From: Bacillota bacterium
GTDB taxonomy: Bacteria; Bacillota; Clostridia; Oscillospirales; SIG627
Assembly (NCBI GenBank): GCA_029006345.1
Contig: JAQXGK010000042.1
Span: forward strand, 1 to 46,108
Length of the DNA: 46,108 nt
Direction of reading: 5' to 3'
The notes under the pieces are model-generated. The model had not been told where the DNA came from, searched no databases, and saw nothing but the letters and a program-made list of their open reading frames with translations. How positions within the stretch are numbered: position 1 is the stretch's first letter; every line of letters begins with the position of its first letter. The position numbers and the translations under genes are program-made. This document shows, one piece after another, positions 34,032-42,777 of this stretch.

Positions 34032-35405
34032 TTATTCTTCGCTCAGACCTGCGAGTGAAATGATATCCTCGAGCTTCATCTTGCGGCTTGCCTTGAAAAG
34101 AACGGTTTCGCCGCCAGACAGGTCGCATTGAAGCTCATGCGCCAGCACGCTCTTGCTGGTGAAGCAGGCGCAGCAGCCGTGCTTCATTCCCGCATCCATA
34201 GCGCCCGCGGCAATAAACTTTGCCGCCTCGCCGTAGGTATACAGCATATCAACGCCGGCGTTTTTAACCATCTCGCCCACCTCGCGGTGCAGCTTCTCGG
34301 TCATTTCTCCCAGCTCGAGCATATCGCCCAGCACCGCAACGCGCCGCGAAGCTCTGTCGCCCAGCACCGCAAGCGCCGCCGACATGGACTCGGGGCTGGC
34401 GTTATAGCAATCCGCAATAACGGTAATATTGCCCTTCTTATATATACGCTGGCGAAGTCCCTCTGATTCGTAATTTGAAAGTCCCTTCTTGATATCGTCA
34501 CGGCTGACGCCGCACTCTACGCCGACGGCATACGCGAACATTGCATTTCTGACAAAATGGTCGCCGACCGCGGGAATGGTCAGTCTGTCCTCGCCCGAGC
34601 GAGTCATGATATTGAAGCTCAAAAAATCGCTTCCCTTATATATATCGAGGGGATAATAGTCATTATCGTCGCCCAGTCCCACGCGAACCACCTTGAAGCC
34701 GCGCAGCAGTTCTGCCGCGGTTTCGTCGTTCAAAAGCGGCTCATCGCCGTTTAATATGACCGTACTGCCCTTTTCCATGCCGCAGAGAATCTCGAGCTTG
34801 GCATTTCGTATCTCCTCGCGGCTGCCGAGAATTTCGATATGCGAAACGCCGATATTGGTAATGACTGCGATATTGGGCTTTGCAATCCTTGTGAGGTACT
34901 CTATTTCTCCGCGGGCGCTCATGCCCATCTCGCTTATCAGAACATCGTCGCTCTTTTCGAGTCCGAGCAAAGTCAGCGGCAGACCTATATGGTTATTGAA
35001 ATTTCCCTTTGTATAATGAGTCTTGAACTTTTCCGACAGGACATTTGCTATAAGCTCCTTAGTGGTAGTCTTGCCGACCGAGCCGGTTATCGCAACCGCA
35101 TATGTAAGATCGCAGATATCGCGCTGATATGTGGCAAGAGTCCCGAGCGCCCTGAGAGCGTCCGGAACGACTATAAGCGGAATGTCGGTATCTATCCTGT
35201 ATTCAACCACGGCGCCCGCAACATCATGCGGCAGACCTTTCACAAAGCTGTGGCCGTCAAATTTATCGCCCTTGAGAGCGATAAAGAGATCGCCTGCCTC
35301 TACATCCCTGCTGTCGGTAGTTACTCGCAAAACAGTTTTTTCGGGAGTGCCGTAAAGTGTCCCGCCGAGAACATTATTTATTTCATCGAGCTTCAGATCA
35401 AGCAT
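34032..35405 (-). CDS. murF: UDP-MurNAc-tripeptide D-alanyl-D-alanine ligase
   Basis: A cytosolic Mur ligase that adds D-Ala-D-Ala to complete the pentapeptide. An N-terminal UDP-binding domain precedes ATP loop GSVGKTTTK (108-116). FNNHIGLPLTLL and DCYNASPESM are MurF signatures. The length of 457 is normal. AGGGGA precedes the ATG. It directly follows murE (14-base gap). Confidence 0.96.
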   Translation of the reverse strand: MLDLKLDEINNVLGGTLYGTPEKTVLRVTTDSRDVEAGDLFIALKGDKFDGHSFVKGLPHDVAGAVVEYRIDTDIPLIVVPDALRALGTLATYQRDICDLTYAVAITGSVGKTTTKELIANVLSEKFKTHYTKGNFNNHIGLPLTLLGLEKSDDVLISEMGMSARGEIEYLTRIAKPNIAVITNIGVSHIEILGSREEIRNAKLEILCGMEKGSTVILNGDEPLLNDETAAELLRGFKVVRVGLGDDNDYYPLDIYKGSDFLSFNIMTRSGEDRLTIPAVGDHFVRNAMFAYAVGVECGVSRDDIKKGLSNYESEGLRQRIYKKGNITVIADCYNASPESMSAALAVLGDRASRRVAVLGDMLELGEMTEKLHREVGEMVKNAGVDMLYTYGEAAKFIAAGAMDAGMKHGCCACFTSKSVLAHELQCDLSGGETVLFKASRKMKLEDIISLAGLSEE

Positions 35406-35419
35406 CGTTATTTCCCCTG

Positions 35420-36889
35420 TCAGTGATTATTTGCATTCAGAAATGCTTCTACAATATGTCTTTCGGAATACGGGTGCTTGCCCGTGGAATCTATCTCGTA
35501 CTCCTCGTGTCCCTTACCCGCAAGTATTATCGAGTCGCCTGTCTTTGCGTCGGACAGCGCAAATTTTATGGCCTCGGTTCTGTCGGGAATAACGGTATAT
35601 GGAGTAGGCGTATCCCTCATACCCCCGAGAATGTCCGAAATTATCGAGTTTTTATCCTCGGTTCGCGAATTGTCCGAGGTGACTACAACAAAATCCGAGA
35701 GCTTTGCGGCTATTTCGCCCATGAGGGGACGCTTGCCGCGGTCGCGGTCTCCGCCGCATCCGAAAAGCGTTATTACCCTGCCTTCCGTAAAGCTTCTGAC
35801 CGATTTTATGATATTTTCGAGAGCGTCGGGCGTATGTGCGAAGTCGATGAACACAGAGTAATCGGTATCCGTCTCAAGGCGTTCTATCCGACCCTCGACA
35901 TTTTTTATCGAAGCGAGACCTGCGGCTATCGCGTCGTTTCCGACGCCGAGGGCATGGGCTGCCGACGCCGCCGCAAGTGAATTCAATACGGAGAAGTTGC
36001 CCGGTATCGAGAGCTTTATGCGGCAGACGCCGTCGTCGCTCAAAAACTGATATTCGACGCCGAAGGCGCCCTTATACAAAACATTTTTTGCTATAAAGTC
36101 AGGCTCATTGCGCTCAACGCCGTAAAAGTACTTTTTGCAGGGCACATCAGCCGACATATATTCGGAATGGGGGTCGTCGCTGTTGAAAATACCTATATCG
36201 CACATTGAGAACAGCTTTTTCTTGGCCGCCGTATAATTTTCCATACTGCCGTGAAAATCGATATGGTCGCGCGTGAGATTAGTGAAAATCCCGGCGCTGA
36301 AACGAATGCCGTCCACCCTCTTTTGCTCAAGCGAGTGGCTCGAAACCTCCATAATGAGACATTCGGCGCCGCCGTCGCGCATTTTGGCAAACAGCCGGAA
36401 CAGCAGCTCCGGCTCGGGAGTAGTCAGCACCGCTCCGGATTTATCTGTTTCCAGCTCGCGGTCGCCCAAAAGGCACCTCATGGTCCCGATAAGTCCCACC
36501 TTAATACCCGCCGCCTCAAAAATCGACTTGAGCATAAACGAGGTGGAGGTCTTGCCGTTGGTGCCGGTAATACCTATCACATATTTAAAGCTGCGCTCGG
36601 GATGGCCGTAAAACGCCGCGCACAGCAGCGTCAGCGCGTGACGGGTATCCTCGACCTCAATATACGGCAGTCCGCCGCACGGAGCCTTTTCGCAGACAAC
36701 GCCGACAGCGCCCTTTTCGAGCACCTCTTTCACATAATCGTGGCCGTCGTGGTGTGCGCCGCGTATGCAGACAAAGAGGTCGCCCTTCCTGACCCGGCGG
36801 TTATCGGAGCAAATCCCGCTTATCTCGGTACCGCCGCCAATATTCACTTTTTTGACCTCAAGTTCTTTTATAAGCGTACCGATTTGCAT
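35420..36889 (-). CDS. murE: UDP-MurNAc-L-Ala-D-Glu ligase MurE (third-residue adding)
   Basis: A cytosolic Mur ligase adding the third stem residue. ATP loop GTNGKTS is at 109-115, with the carbamylated-lysine region near 220-226. The residue-selecting motif reads DNSR (406-409), against DNPR in meso-diaminopimelate enzymes and DDPN-like in L-lysine enzymes. The Asn and Arg favour meso-diaminopimelate; the Pro-to-Ser change is noted. AGAGG precedes the ATG. The length of 489 is normal. Confidence 0.95.
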   Translation of the reverse strand: MQIGTLIKELEVKKVNIGGGTEISGICSDNRRVRKGDLFVCIRGAHHDGHDYVKEVLEKGAVGVVCEKAPCGGLPYIEVEDTRHALTLLCAAFYGHPERSFKYVIGITGTNGKTSTSFMLKSIFEAAGIKVGLIGTMRCLLGDRELETDKSGAVLTTPEPELLFRLFAKMRDGGAECLIMEVSSHSLEQKRVDGIRFSAGIFTNLTRDHIDFHGSMENYTAAKKKLFSMCDIGIFNSDDPHSEYMSADVPCKKYFYGVERNEPDFIAKNVLYKGAFGVEYQFLSDDGVCRIKLSIPGNFSVLNSLAAASAAHALGVGNDAIAAGLASIKNVEGRIERLETDTDYSVFIDFAHTPDALENIIKSVRSFTEGRVITLFGCGGDRDRGKRPLMGEIAAKLSDFVVVTSDNSRTEDKNSIISDILGGMRDTPTPYTVIPDRTEAIKFALSDAKTGDSIILAGKGHEEYEIDSTGKHPYSERHIVEAFLNANNH

Positions 36890-36916
36890 CCGTCAATCCT
36901 CTTTCCTTGGAAATCG

Positions 36917-39241
36917 CTAATCCGAAACATTGTCATAAACACGGAAGTCGAGAGATATCACGGTTCCCAGCGGAACCTCCTCGTCTGCCTTGCTCTGACG
37001 GTAAACCACCGCTCCCCTCTCGGAGCTTACGGTAGAATTTGCTATACTTACATTCAATCCGGCGTTAGTCAGCATCCTATTCGCCTCGGAAGCGGTCTTG
37101 CCGATGACATTCGGGACCGCCACCTTTTGGGCGTCGCCCTCCTCGGTATAAAGCACGACTATTCCGCCCGGCGGCAGCGTCGCTCCGTACTGGGGGCTCT
37201 GTCCGACTACCTTTTCGCCGTTTCCTACTATCTTATATTCAAAACCGTTCTTTGTTATATCTGCCTTTGCATCGTCAACGGTTCTGTTTGCATAATTCGA
37301 GACTGCAGTTCCGACAACACTGTCTATCTCGCCCTGCTCGTAGCTCGGCTCGATGCCGAGATACGGAAGCACCTCGCTCAAAACATTCGAGGCTATAGGC
37401 GCGGAAACGATGCCGCCGTAGAAGGAGCCGACAGGCTCATCCACGATTATCATTACCGCTATCTGCGGATCGTCTATCGGCGCGACGGCTATGGTCGACG
37501 CGATATAATATTTCTCCGTGCCGCTCTTTTCGGTCTTTACGGACGTACCTGTCTTTGCACCGATGCGGTAGCCCGCAACCGCGGCGTTTTTCGCGCCGCC
37601 CGATTCGACAGCGCCCTCCAGAAAGTCGCGTATATACGCGCTGGTCTCTTCGCTGACAACCTGACGCTTGACCGAGGTATCATAGCCCTCGGCTACATTT
37701 CCGTTTTCGTCCACTGTCGCCTTGAGTATATGCGGGGTCAGAAGATATCCGCCGTTGACCGCCGCCGCAAAGGCTGTAAGATGGGAAATGGGCGTAACCT
37801 TGAAGTTCTGGCCGAAGCTTGCAACAGCAAGGTCGACGGTGTTGAAATTCGTAAAGAACAGGTTGGAGGCCTCTCCCGCCATATCTATACCGGTTTTGCC
37901 GGTATAACCGTAAGCCTGATAATATTTATAGAAAAGATCCGTTCCGATTCTCTGGGAAATTCGCACGAAGGTGGGGTTGCAGGACTGCATGAGCGCTTCG
38001 CGGAAGGTCAGGGTGCCGTGTCCGGTGGTCTTGTGGCAGTGAATGGGCTGCGGATATCCGGGAATGGTTATGCTGCCGGAGCAGTTAAACTGCTCGGTGG
38101 GATTTGTCAATCCCTCCTCAAGCGCCATGGTGCTGGTGATAACCTTAAAGGTCGAGCCGGGTTCATATATCTCCGTTATTGCCTTGTTCTTCCACATGGA
38201 ATACAGAAGGTCACTCTTAAACTTGGTCTTTTCCTCGTCGGTGCCCTCAAACTCTTCGAGCTTTGCCGCCGAATCGCCGTCCAGCACAAACGGCTCGTTC
38301 AAATCAAAGTCCGGCATGGTCGCCATAGCGAGAATACCGCCGGTATTTACATCCATAATAATGCCGCAGACCTTGTTACGTGCCTGAGTCTCGGACAGCG
38401 CCTTTTCGAGATACTTCTCGAGGGTATGCTGAATGGTCCAGTCTATGGTCAGCATAATGTCGGTGCCGTCCTGAGCGGAAACATATGTCTCGTACTTGAA
38501 GCTCATGCTGTCGCCCCGACCGTTTTTCGCGGTGATGGTCTTGCCGGGGATGCCCTGAAGTATGCTCTCGTAGTACGCCTCTACTCCCTGAAGACCGACA
38601 TTATCCGTGCCGGTAAAGCCTAAGACGTGGCTGGCAAGTGAGCCGTAGGGGTAGTAGCGCTTTGTCTGCTCGGCGAAGAAAATGTACTTTGAGTAATACT
38701 TCGCCTTTATCATTTCGCGAATTTTTGCCGTGACCTCCAGCTCGACCTGATTCTTAACGGTCTCGTCGGCGCGCTTGGTCATTTCGGTCTTTTTTAGTAT
38801 GGTCTCCTTGTCTACGCCGAGGTAATCGGACAGCTCGTTGGCTATATCCTGCGCTATGGTAATGCTCTTGTCCTTAAAAACCTCGTTTAAGCGTGCTCTC
38901 TCGGCCTCGACCTCGTCTTCTTCAAAGTATGTAAGCTTATCTTCGATGTATTCGGAGACTGTCATGTCAGGTATTTTGCTCGGGTCGATAAACACTCTCT
39001 CAACGGTAGCGCTTACCGCGAGCGGCTTCATATTACAGTCGTAAATAGTGCCGCGCTTAGCGCTTATTTCGACCTCTTTGGTGTACTGGTCAACCGTAGA
39101 AAGCTGATATTTTTCATAATTTATGAGCTGTATATTTGCAAGTACGCCGATAAGCAGGGCGCAGACAATCAGCATGAGCGCGTATATGACTCTTATTCTT
39201 TTATATAAACCGATTTTGCCGGCATTTATTCGTTCGTCCAT
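36917..39241 (-). CDS. Class B penicillin-binding protein with PASTA domains (SpoVD/FtsI type)
   Basis: A 774-residue bitopic transpeptidase that crosslinks septal or spore cortex peptidoglycan. One membrane helix (about 19-39) is followed by the PBP dimerisation domain and the transpeptidase with STFK (363-366), SCN (420-422) and KTGTS (563-567). Two PASTA-like repeats follow (about 655-774). Two C-terminal PASTA domains are usual for SpoVD and PBP2x-like proteins. GGGAG precedes the ATG. Only one such PBP gene is present in the cluster, so it may serve vegetative division, sporulation or both. A terminator-like hairpin lies in its leader. Confidence 0.93.
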   Translation of the reverse strand: MDERINAGKIGLYKRIRVIYALMLIVCALLIGVLANIQLINYEKYQLSTVDQYTKEVEISAKRGTIYDCNMKPLAVSATVERVFIDPSKIPDMTVSEYIEDKLTYFEEDEVEAERARLNEVFKDKSITIAQDIANELSDYLGVDKETILKKTEMTKRADETVKNQVELEVTAKIREMIKAKYYSKYIFFAEQTKRYYPYGSLASHVLGFTGTDNVGLQGVEAYYESILQGIPGKTITAKNGRGDSMSFKYETYVSAQDGTDIMLTIDWTIQHTLEKYLEKALSETQARNKVCGIIMDVNTGGILAMATMPDFDLNEPFVLDGDSAAKLEEFEGTDEEKTKFKSDLLYSMWKNKAITEIYEPGSTFKVITSTMALEEGLTNPTEQFNCSGSITIPGYPQPIHCHKTTGHGTLTFREALMQSCNPTFVRISQRIGTDLFYKYYQAYGYTGKTGIDMAGEASNLFFTNFNTVDLAVASFGQNFKVTPISHLTAFAAAVNGGYLLTPHILKATVDENGNVAEGYDTSVKRQVVSEETSAYIRDFLEGAVESGGAKNAAVAGYRIGAKTGTSVKTEKSGTEKYYIASTIAVAPIDDPQIAVMIIVDEPVGSFYGGIVSAPIASNVLSEVLPYLGIEPSYEQGEIDSVVGTAVSNYANRTVDDAKADITKNGFEYKIVGNGEKVVGQSPQYGATLPPGGIVVLYTEEGDAQKVAVPNVIGKTASEANRMLTNAGLNVSIANSTVSSERGAVVYRQSKADEEVPLGTVISLDFRVYDNVSD

Positions 39242-39280
39242 TGACCGCTCCCGTATCGGATTTGTCGCTTATTTAGTGCG

Positions 39281-39317
39281 AAAAAGAGTAAAGTGGAAAT
39301 TTCCTCCTTTACTCTTT
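39281..39317 (-). terminator. Terminator or attenuator hairpin between ftsL and the PBP gene
   Basis: On the minus strand AAAGAGTAAAG pairs with CTTTACTCTTT. The inner GGAAATTTCC can extend the stem, and TTTTT follows. The 5' arm also carries AAAGGAGG, a strong ribosome site that would be buried in the fold. It lies about 40 bases before the PBP start. Confidence 0.75.
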
Positions 39318-39341
39318 GTAGCCTTGCCGTTGAGGATACAT
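39309..39341 (-). CDS. Possible 10-codon leader peptide before the PBP gene
   Basis: ATG followed by nine codons and TAA encodes MYPQRQGYKE. AGGAAG lies eight bases upstream, a fair ribosome site. The stop codon falls inside the 5' arm of the terminator-like hairpin, so a ribosome on this ORF would interfere with folding. It may be chance: the ORF is too short for statistics. Confidence 0.3.
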   Translation of the reverse strand: MYPQRQGYKE

Positions 39342-39389
39342 GAGATAATCTTCCTATAATCAATGCTTATGCAGAAGCTTCCCCAGGTA

Positions 39390-40034
39390 TTACCTTAAAT
39401 TGAGAGCCGAGCCGATTCCGGAAAAAAGCGAGCCGAGCGAATTCTTTTTCCCTGACGGTGTGATAACCTCACCGACGTCATCCGCGGTGACCGAAACATA
39501 TGTCTTCTGAAGTGTATCAGCGCTTACCATTCCATATTCCTCGACAGCGGCTTTCTCCACCATGTCGAGGTTGAACTTTGTCTCTATTCCGACCTGAAGC
39601 ACCGTCGCGTCCTCGCGAAGCTGAGATATCTCGGATTTGACCGCACTGATCTCGGAATTATAGTCGTCAAGCTTAATGTATAACGAAATGATATACATAA
39701 ATACCGCCGTGACAAGCAGGCAGGCAGTAATAGCAACTATCGGGAACGGCCTCTTTGACTTTGCCTTCTCGGTAACAAGGGCGGTCTGCTTCGCCCTGAC
39801 CCTATAGCGGGCGCTGACCCTTGCGGGGGCCGCCTCGCGCACTCTCGGAACGGCTACGTAACGGGAATTTATTTTCCGAAGGTTCTTATTAATCGAATTC
39901 GGACTCGCCGACACGGCTGAATTCACGTTTCTCGGCTTGACACGCCTTTTATAATCCCCCGCGGCCGTCTGTCGGGACGAAGGACGAGAACCGGCGCGGT
40001 CCTGCGCTTTTTCGCGCATTCTGACGTTGTTCAC
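39390..40034 (-). CDS. ftsL: FtsL-like septum formation protein
   Basis: A 214-residue bitopic protein in the ftsL position between rsmH and the class B PBP. A long, very basic cytoplasmic region (about 97 residues) leads to one membrane helix (about 98-119), then an extracellular coiled-coil-like segment (SEISAVKSEISQLREDATVLQ) and a tail. FtsL links FtsQ and FtsB in the divisome. I favour the GTG at 40034, because AAAGGA lies nine bases upstream; the ATG six codons earlier overlaps that site and has none of its own. Assignment is by place and layout; sequence identity in this family is low. Confidence 0.75.
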   Translation of the reverse strand: MNNVRMREKAQDRAGSRPSSRQTAAGDYKRRVKPRNVNSAVSASPNSINKNLRKINSRYVAVPRVREAAPARVSARYRVRAKQTALVTEKAKSKRPFPIVAITACLLVTAVFMYIISLYIKLDDYNSEISAVKSEISQLREDATVLQVGIETKFNLDMVEKAAVEEYGMVSADTLQKTYVSVTADDVGEVITPSGKKNSLGSLFSGIGSALNLR

Positions 40035-40067
40035 AAAAACCGTTCCTTTCATAATATTTTATCTGAC

Positions 40068-41003
40068 TCAGAGCTTTTCGGCGATCCTCAGCTTAGCGCT
40101 CCTCGCCCTGAGATTTTCATCGAGTTCCTGAGTATCCGCCGTAATCGGCTTCTTATTTATCAGCTTCAGAGACGGCTTAAAGCCGCACACGCAAACCGGA
40201 AAGTCCTTGGGGCAGGTACAGCCGTCTATGTATTCTCTGAACTTCTCCTTGACCAATCTGTCCTCGAGGGAGTGAAAGGTGATGACTGCGATTCTTCCGC
40301 CGCTCTTCAAGCCGGCAACCGCCGCATCCAGCGCGGCAGGTATGGCGTCGAGCTCACGGTTGACCTCTATCCTTATCGCCTGGAAGGTTCTGCGCGAGGG
40401 ATTTTTGCCCTCGAACCGCTCCTTTGGCGGAAATACGCTCTTAATTATATCCGAAAGCTCCAGAGTGGTCTCTATCGGCTGCAGTTCGCGCCGCTTGACT
40501 ATCGCCGAAGCAATACGCGATGCGTAACGCTCCTCGCCGTAATCACGAATAATCCTTGCAAGGTCGGCGCAGCTGTAAGTGTTTACTACATCGTACGCGC
40601 TGAAATCCGAGTCCCGGTCCATTCTCATATCGAGGGGGGCGTCGGCGTGGTACGAAAAGCCGCGTTCGCCGGTATCCAACTGGTAGGACGATACCCCGAG
40701 GTCGAACAAAACGCCGTCGACACCGTCGGGGGCGTATTTTGCAATAACAGCCGCGAGATTTTCAAAATTATCCTTGACAAAAGTTATCTTATCTCTGTAC
40801 TCGGCAAGTCTCTGCCCTGCCGCCGACAAAGCATCCCCGTCGCGGTCGATGGCGATGAGTCTTCCGACTGTCAGGCGCTTAACTATCTCAAGCGAATGAC
40901 CGCCGCCGCCCAGCGTGCAGTCAACGTATGTTCCCTCGGGCTTTATCGCGAGGGCATCTATACATTCGGAAAGCAGAACCGACACATGCCTGAATTCATT
41001 CAT
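40068..41003 (-). CDS. rsmH: 16S rRNA (cytosine(1402)-N4)-methyltransferase
   Basis: A SAM-dependent enzyme (MraW) methylating C1402 in the ribosomal decoding centre. HVSVLLSECIDAL, DCTLGGGGHS (the SAM site) and FDLGVSSYQLD are in the expected order, and RIAVITFHSLEDR follows. The length of 311 is standard. Its ATG shares an A with the mraZ stop (TGATG), so the two are translationally coupled. Confidence 0.96.
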   Translation of the reverse strand: MNEFRHVSVLLSECIDALAIKPEGTYVDCTLGGGGHSLEIVKRLTVGRLIAIDRDGDALSAAGQRLAEYRDKITFVKDNFENLAAVIAKYAPDGVDGVLFDLGVSSYQLDTGERGFSYHADAPLDMRMDRDSDFSAYDVVNTYSCADLARIIRDYGEERYASRIASAIVKRRELQPIETTLELSDIIKSVFPPKERFEGKNPSRRTFQAIRIEVNRELDAIPAALDAAVAGLKSGGRIAVITFHSLEDRLVKEKFREYIDGCTCPKDFPVCVCGFKPSLKLINKKPITADTQELDENLRARSAKLRIAEKL

Positions 41004-41422
41004 CAGAAGCCAAGCTCCGTAAGCTTACTTATCATATCCGAGCTTTCGAGATTACCGCAGTAACTCTCAAACTCGGAGGGCTTCCATATCTCGGCGTGGT
41101 CGTCTACGCCGATGACGAGGGCTTCCTTTTCGAGGCCGGCGTGTTCTCTGAGCGAGGGAGCTACAACTATTCTCCCCTGTGCATCCGGAACGGCCTCAAA
41201 GGCATATGCGCACAGATATCTCTTGAAATCGCGGGCTTTGGTCATGGGAAGTGAATCGAACTTTGCGAGAAACTCCGCCCATTTGTCCTTGGAATAGACA
41301 TTAATGCACTTATCAAACGAACGGGAAATCACAACAAGCTCTCCCATCTCGTCGCGCATGGGCGCGGGGACAAACAGTCTGCCCTTGGCATCGACTGAGT
41401 ATTTATATTCGCCCAAAAGCAT
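41003..41422 (-). CDS. mraZ: Transcriptional regulator MraZ
   Basis: A 139-residue regulator with two AbrB-like halves, each with its conserved block: DAKGRLFVP near the start and DAQGRIVV in the second half. MraZ forms ring-like oligomers and binds repeats in its own promoter. GGGAGGG lies six bases before the ATG. First gene of the dcw cluster; the matching boxes are present upstream. Confidence 0.95.
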   Translation of the reverse strand: MLLGEYKYSVDAKGRLFVPAPMRDEMGELVVISRSFDKCINVYSKDKWAEFLAKFDSLPMTKARDFKRYLCAYAFEAVPDAQGRIVVAPSLREHAGLEKEALVIGVDDHAEIWKPSEFESYCGNLESSDMISKLTELGF

Positions 41423-41501
41423 ACGTTTCCCTCCCCTTTTACGATAATAAAAGCGTCGCAGGCGGTGTGATTTCTCCGGAAACCTTTTCAGGAAAGATTA
41501 A

Positions 41502-41527
41502 CCACTTTCACCCACTTTTCACCACTT
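41502..41527 (-). promoter_or_regulatory. MraZ-box repeats upstream of mraZ
   Basis: On the minus strand AAGTGG occurs three times at exact 10-bp spacing (41522-41527, 41512-41517, 41502-41507), just after the expected transcription start. It matches the AAAGTG-type boxes described for MraZ in mollicutes and the TGG repeats of E. coli. A degenerate fourth unit may lie in the -10 region. Confidence 0.8.
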
Positions 41528-41535
41528 CCGCTCCC

Positions 41536-41564
41536 ATTATAACCAATAGGCGAGAAAAATACAA
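41536..41564 (-). promoter_or_regulatory. Promoter of the dcw cluster
   Basis: TTGTAT, 17 bases, TATAAT on the minus strand. The -35 lies nine bases after the coaD stop, with no terminator between, so read-through from coaD may also feed the cluster. Confidence 0.85.
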
Positions 41565-41572
41565 GTGTTTTT

Positions 41573-42055
41573 TTATATTTTTTTATTTATTTTTTTCAAA
41601 TATAATAGCGAATTTTCGGGAACATAGGGTGAGCAGTCGCGTCCGTAACGAATAAGCTCCCTGACAAAGGTCGAGCTGACAAACCCTACCTCCGGGTCGG
41701 AGGGAAGAAAAATGCTCTCGACGCCGCTCACGCTCCTGTTTATTTCGGAGAGGTTCATTTCGTAGTCAAAATCCGCCGCGTTGCGCACGCCCTTGACTAT
41801 CGCGTCCACAGAATTGTCCCGACAGTAACCTGCCAAAAAGCCTTCAAACAGAACGACTTTTATATTCTTAACATCCTCAAAGGCGAGACGCGCCAGCTCG
41901 AAGCGCTGTTCCGAAGTGAACACATCTTTTTTATTGCAATTTTTCATTACCAGCACCTCGACCTCGTCAAAAAGACGCGCCGCAAGCCTGATATACCGTT
42001 CATGTCCCTTTGTGACGGGATCAAAGCTGCCGGGGCATACGACCTTGGTACCCAT
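41573..42055 (-). CDS. coaD: Phosphopantetheine adenylyltransferase
   Basis: The penultimate step of coenzyme A synthesis: ATP plus 4'-phosphopantetheine gives dephospho-CoA. A 160-residue nucleotidyltransferase fold protein. CPGSFDPVTKGHERYI carries the T/HxGH ATP motif (15-18), and SSTFVRELI is the second signature. The ATG at 42055 (MGTKVV) has AAAGGA upstream; the track adds seven unsupported residues. Follows rsmD, a frequent pairing in Firmicutes. Confidence 0.95.
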   Translation of the reverse strand: MGTKVVCPGSFDPVTKGHERYIRLAARLFDEVEVLVMKNCNKKDVFTSEQRFELARLAFEDVKNIKVVLFEGFLAGYCRDNSVDAIVKGVRNAADFDYEMNLSEINRSVSGVESIFLPSDPEVGFVSSTFVRELIRYGRDCSPYVPENSLLYLKKINKKI

Positions 42056-42134
42056 TTTTAACATTCCTTTCCGCAAAAGGCGACCGCCTCCTGCTGTCTG
42101 TATTGAAATAGTTTTTTATCGCTCCGCCCCGGGA

Positions 42135-42701
42135 TTACCCGGCCTTGCTCCTGAGTATATAGACATAGGTCTTTCCGTAGCGGTAAACGCGCTTTGACTC
42201 AAGCCTTGCTTCCACCTCGTCGGGAAACTCGAGGTCCGCCTGATCGGTCTCGCATATCACGACTCCGCAGGGATTTACAAGGCCCGCCTTAAACAGCCGC
42301 TTCGCAACCTCTGCGGCAATTCTGTCGGCATACGGCGGGTCGACAAAGATAAAGTCAAATGATTCGCCCAGCCTTGAGCAGTTTTTTATGTACTCGCCGT
42401 ACTCGCATTTTATTATGCGGGCTCCTGCCTGCAGGCCTGTCTTTTTTGCATTTTGCTTAATTATTTCGACGGCGTCCGCCGCACAATCGACAAACACAGC
42501 CGTACTTGCGCCGCGGGAAAGGGCCTCCAGTCCGAGCTGTCCGCTGCCGGCAAACAAATCGAGCACCTTTGTCCCCTCAAGTTCGAACTGAATAGCGCTG
42601 AAAACGCCCTCTTTGACCACTTCGGCAGTCGGTCTTGTAGCGGTTCCCTCAAGAGTATTCAGCTTTATTCCCCGCGCCTTACCGGTAATAATCCTCATCA
42701 T
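42135..42701 (-). CDS. rsmD: 16S rRNA (guanine(966)-N2)-methyltransferase
   Basis: A 188-residue SAM-dependent methyltransferase acting on G966 of 16S rRNA. It begins MMRIITGKARG. The SAM loop is LDLFAGSGQLGLEALSRGA and the catalytic motif is DPPY. GAGGATT precedes the first of two ATG codons; either could be used. Next to coaD, as in most Firmicutes. Confidence 0.95.
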   Translation of the reverse strand: MMRIITGKARGIKLNTLEGTATRPTAEVVKEGVFSAIQFELEGTKVLDLFAGSGQLGLEALSRGASTAVFVDCAADAVEIIKQNAKKTGLQAGARIIKCEYGEYIKNCSRLGESFDFIFVDPPYADRIAAEVAKRLFKAGLVNPCGVVICETDQADLEFPDEVEARLESKRVYRYGKTYVYILRSKAG

Positions 42702-42738
42702 TTTTCGAAATCCTCATTTTCATATTAGTTAAAGATAT

Positions 42739-42767
42739 ATTATATCACACATGTGAAAAAACCTCAA
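42739..42767 (-). promoter_or_regulatory. Promoter of rsmD-coaD
   Basis: TTGAGG, 17 bases, TATAAT on the minus strand. The spacer contains the dyad TCACA-CA-TGTGA (42745-42756), of unknown meaning. Confidence 0.7.
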
Positions 42768-42777
42768 ATCCGACCCG

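Noticed and set aside
36251-38623. 790-residue plus-strand ORF
   Set aside because: It is antisense to murE and the class B PBP, both of which have full motifs. The product has no recognisable domain and is rich in Arg, Gly and Ala, typical of an antisense shadow.
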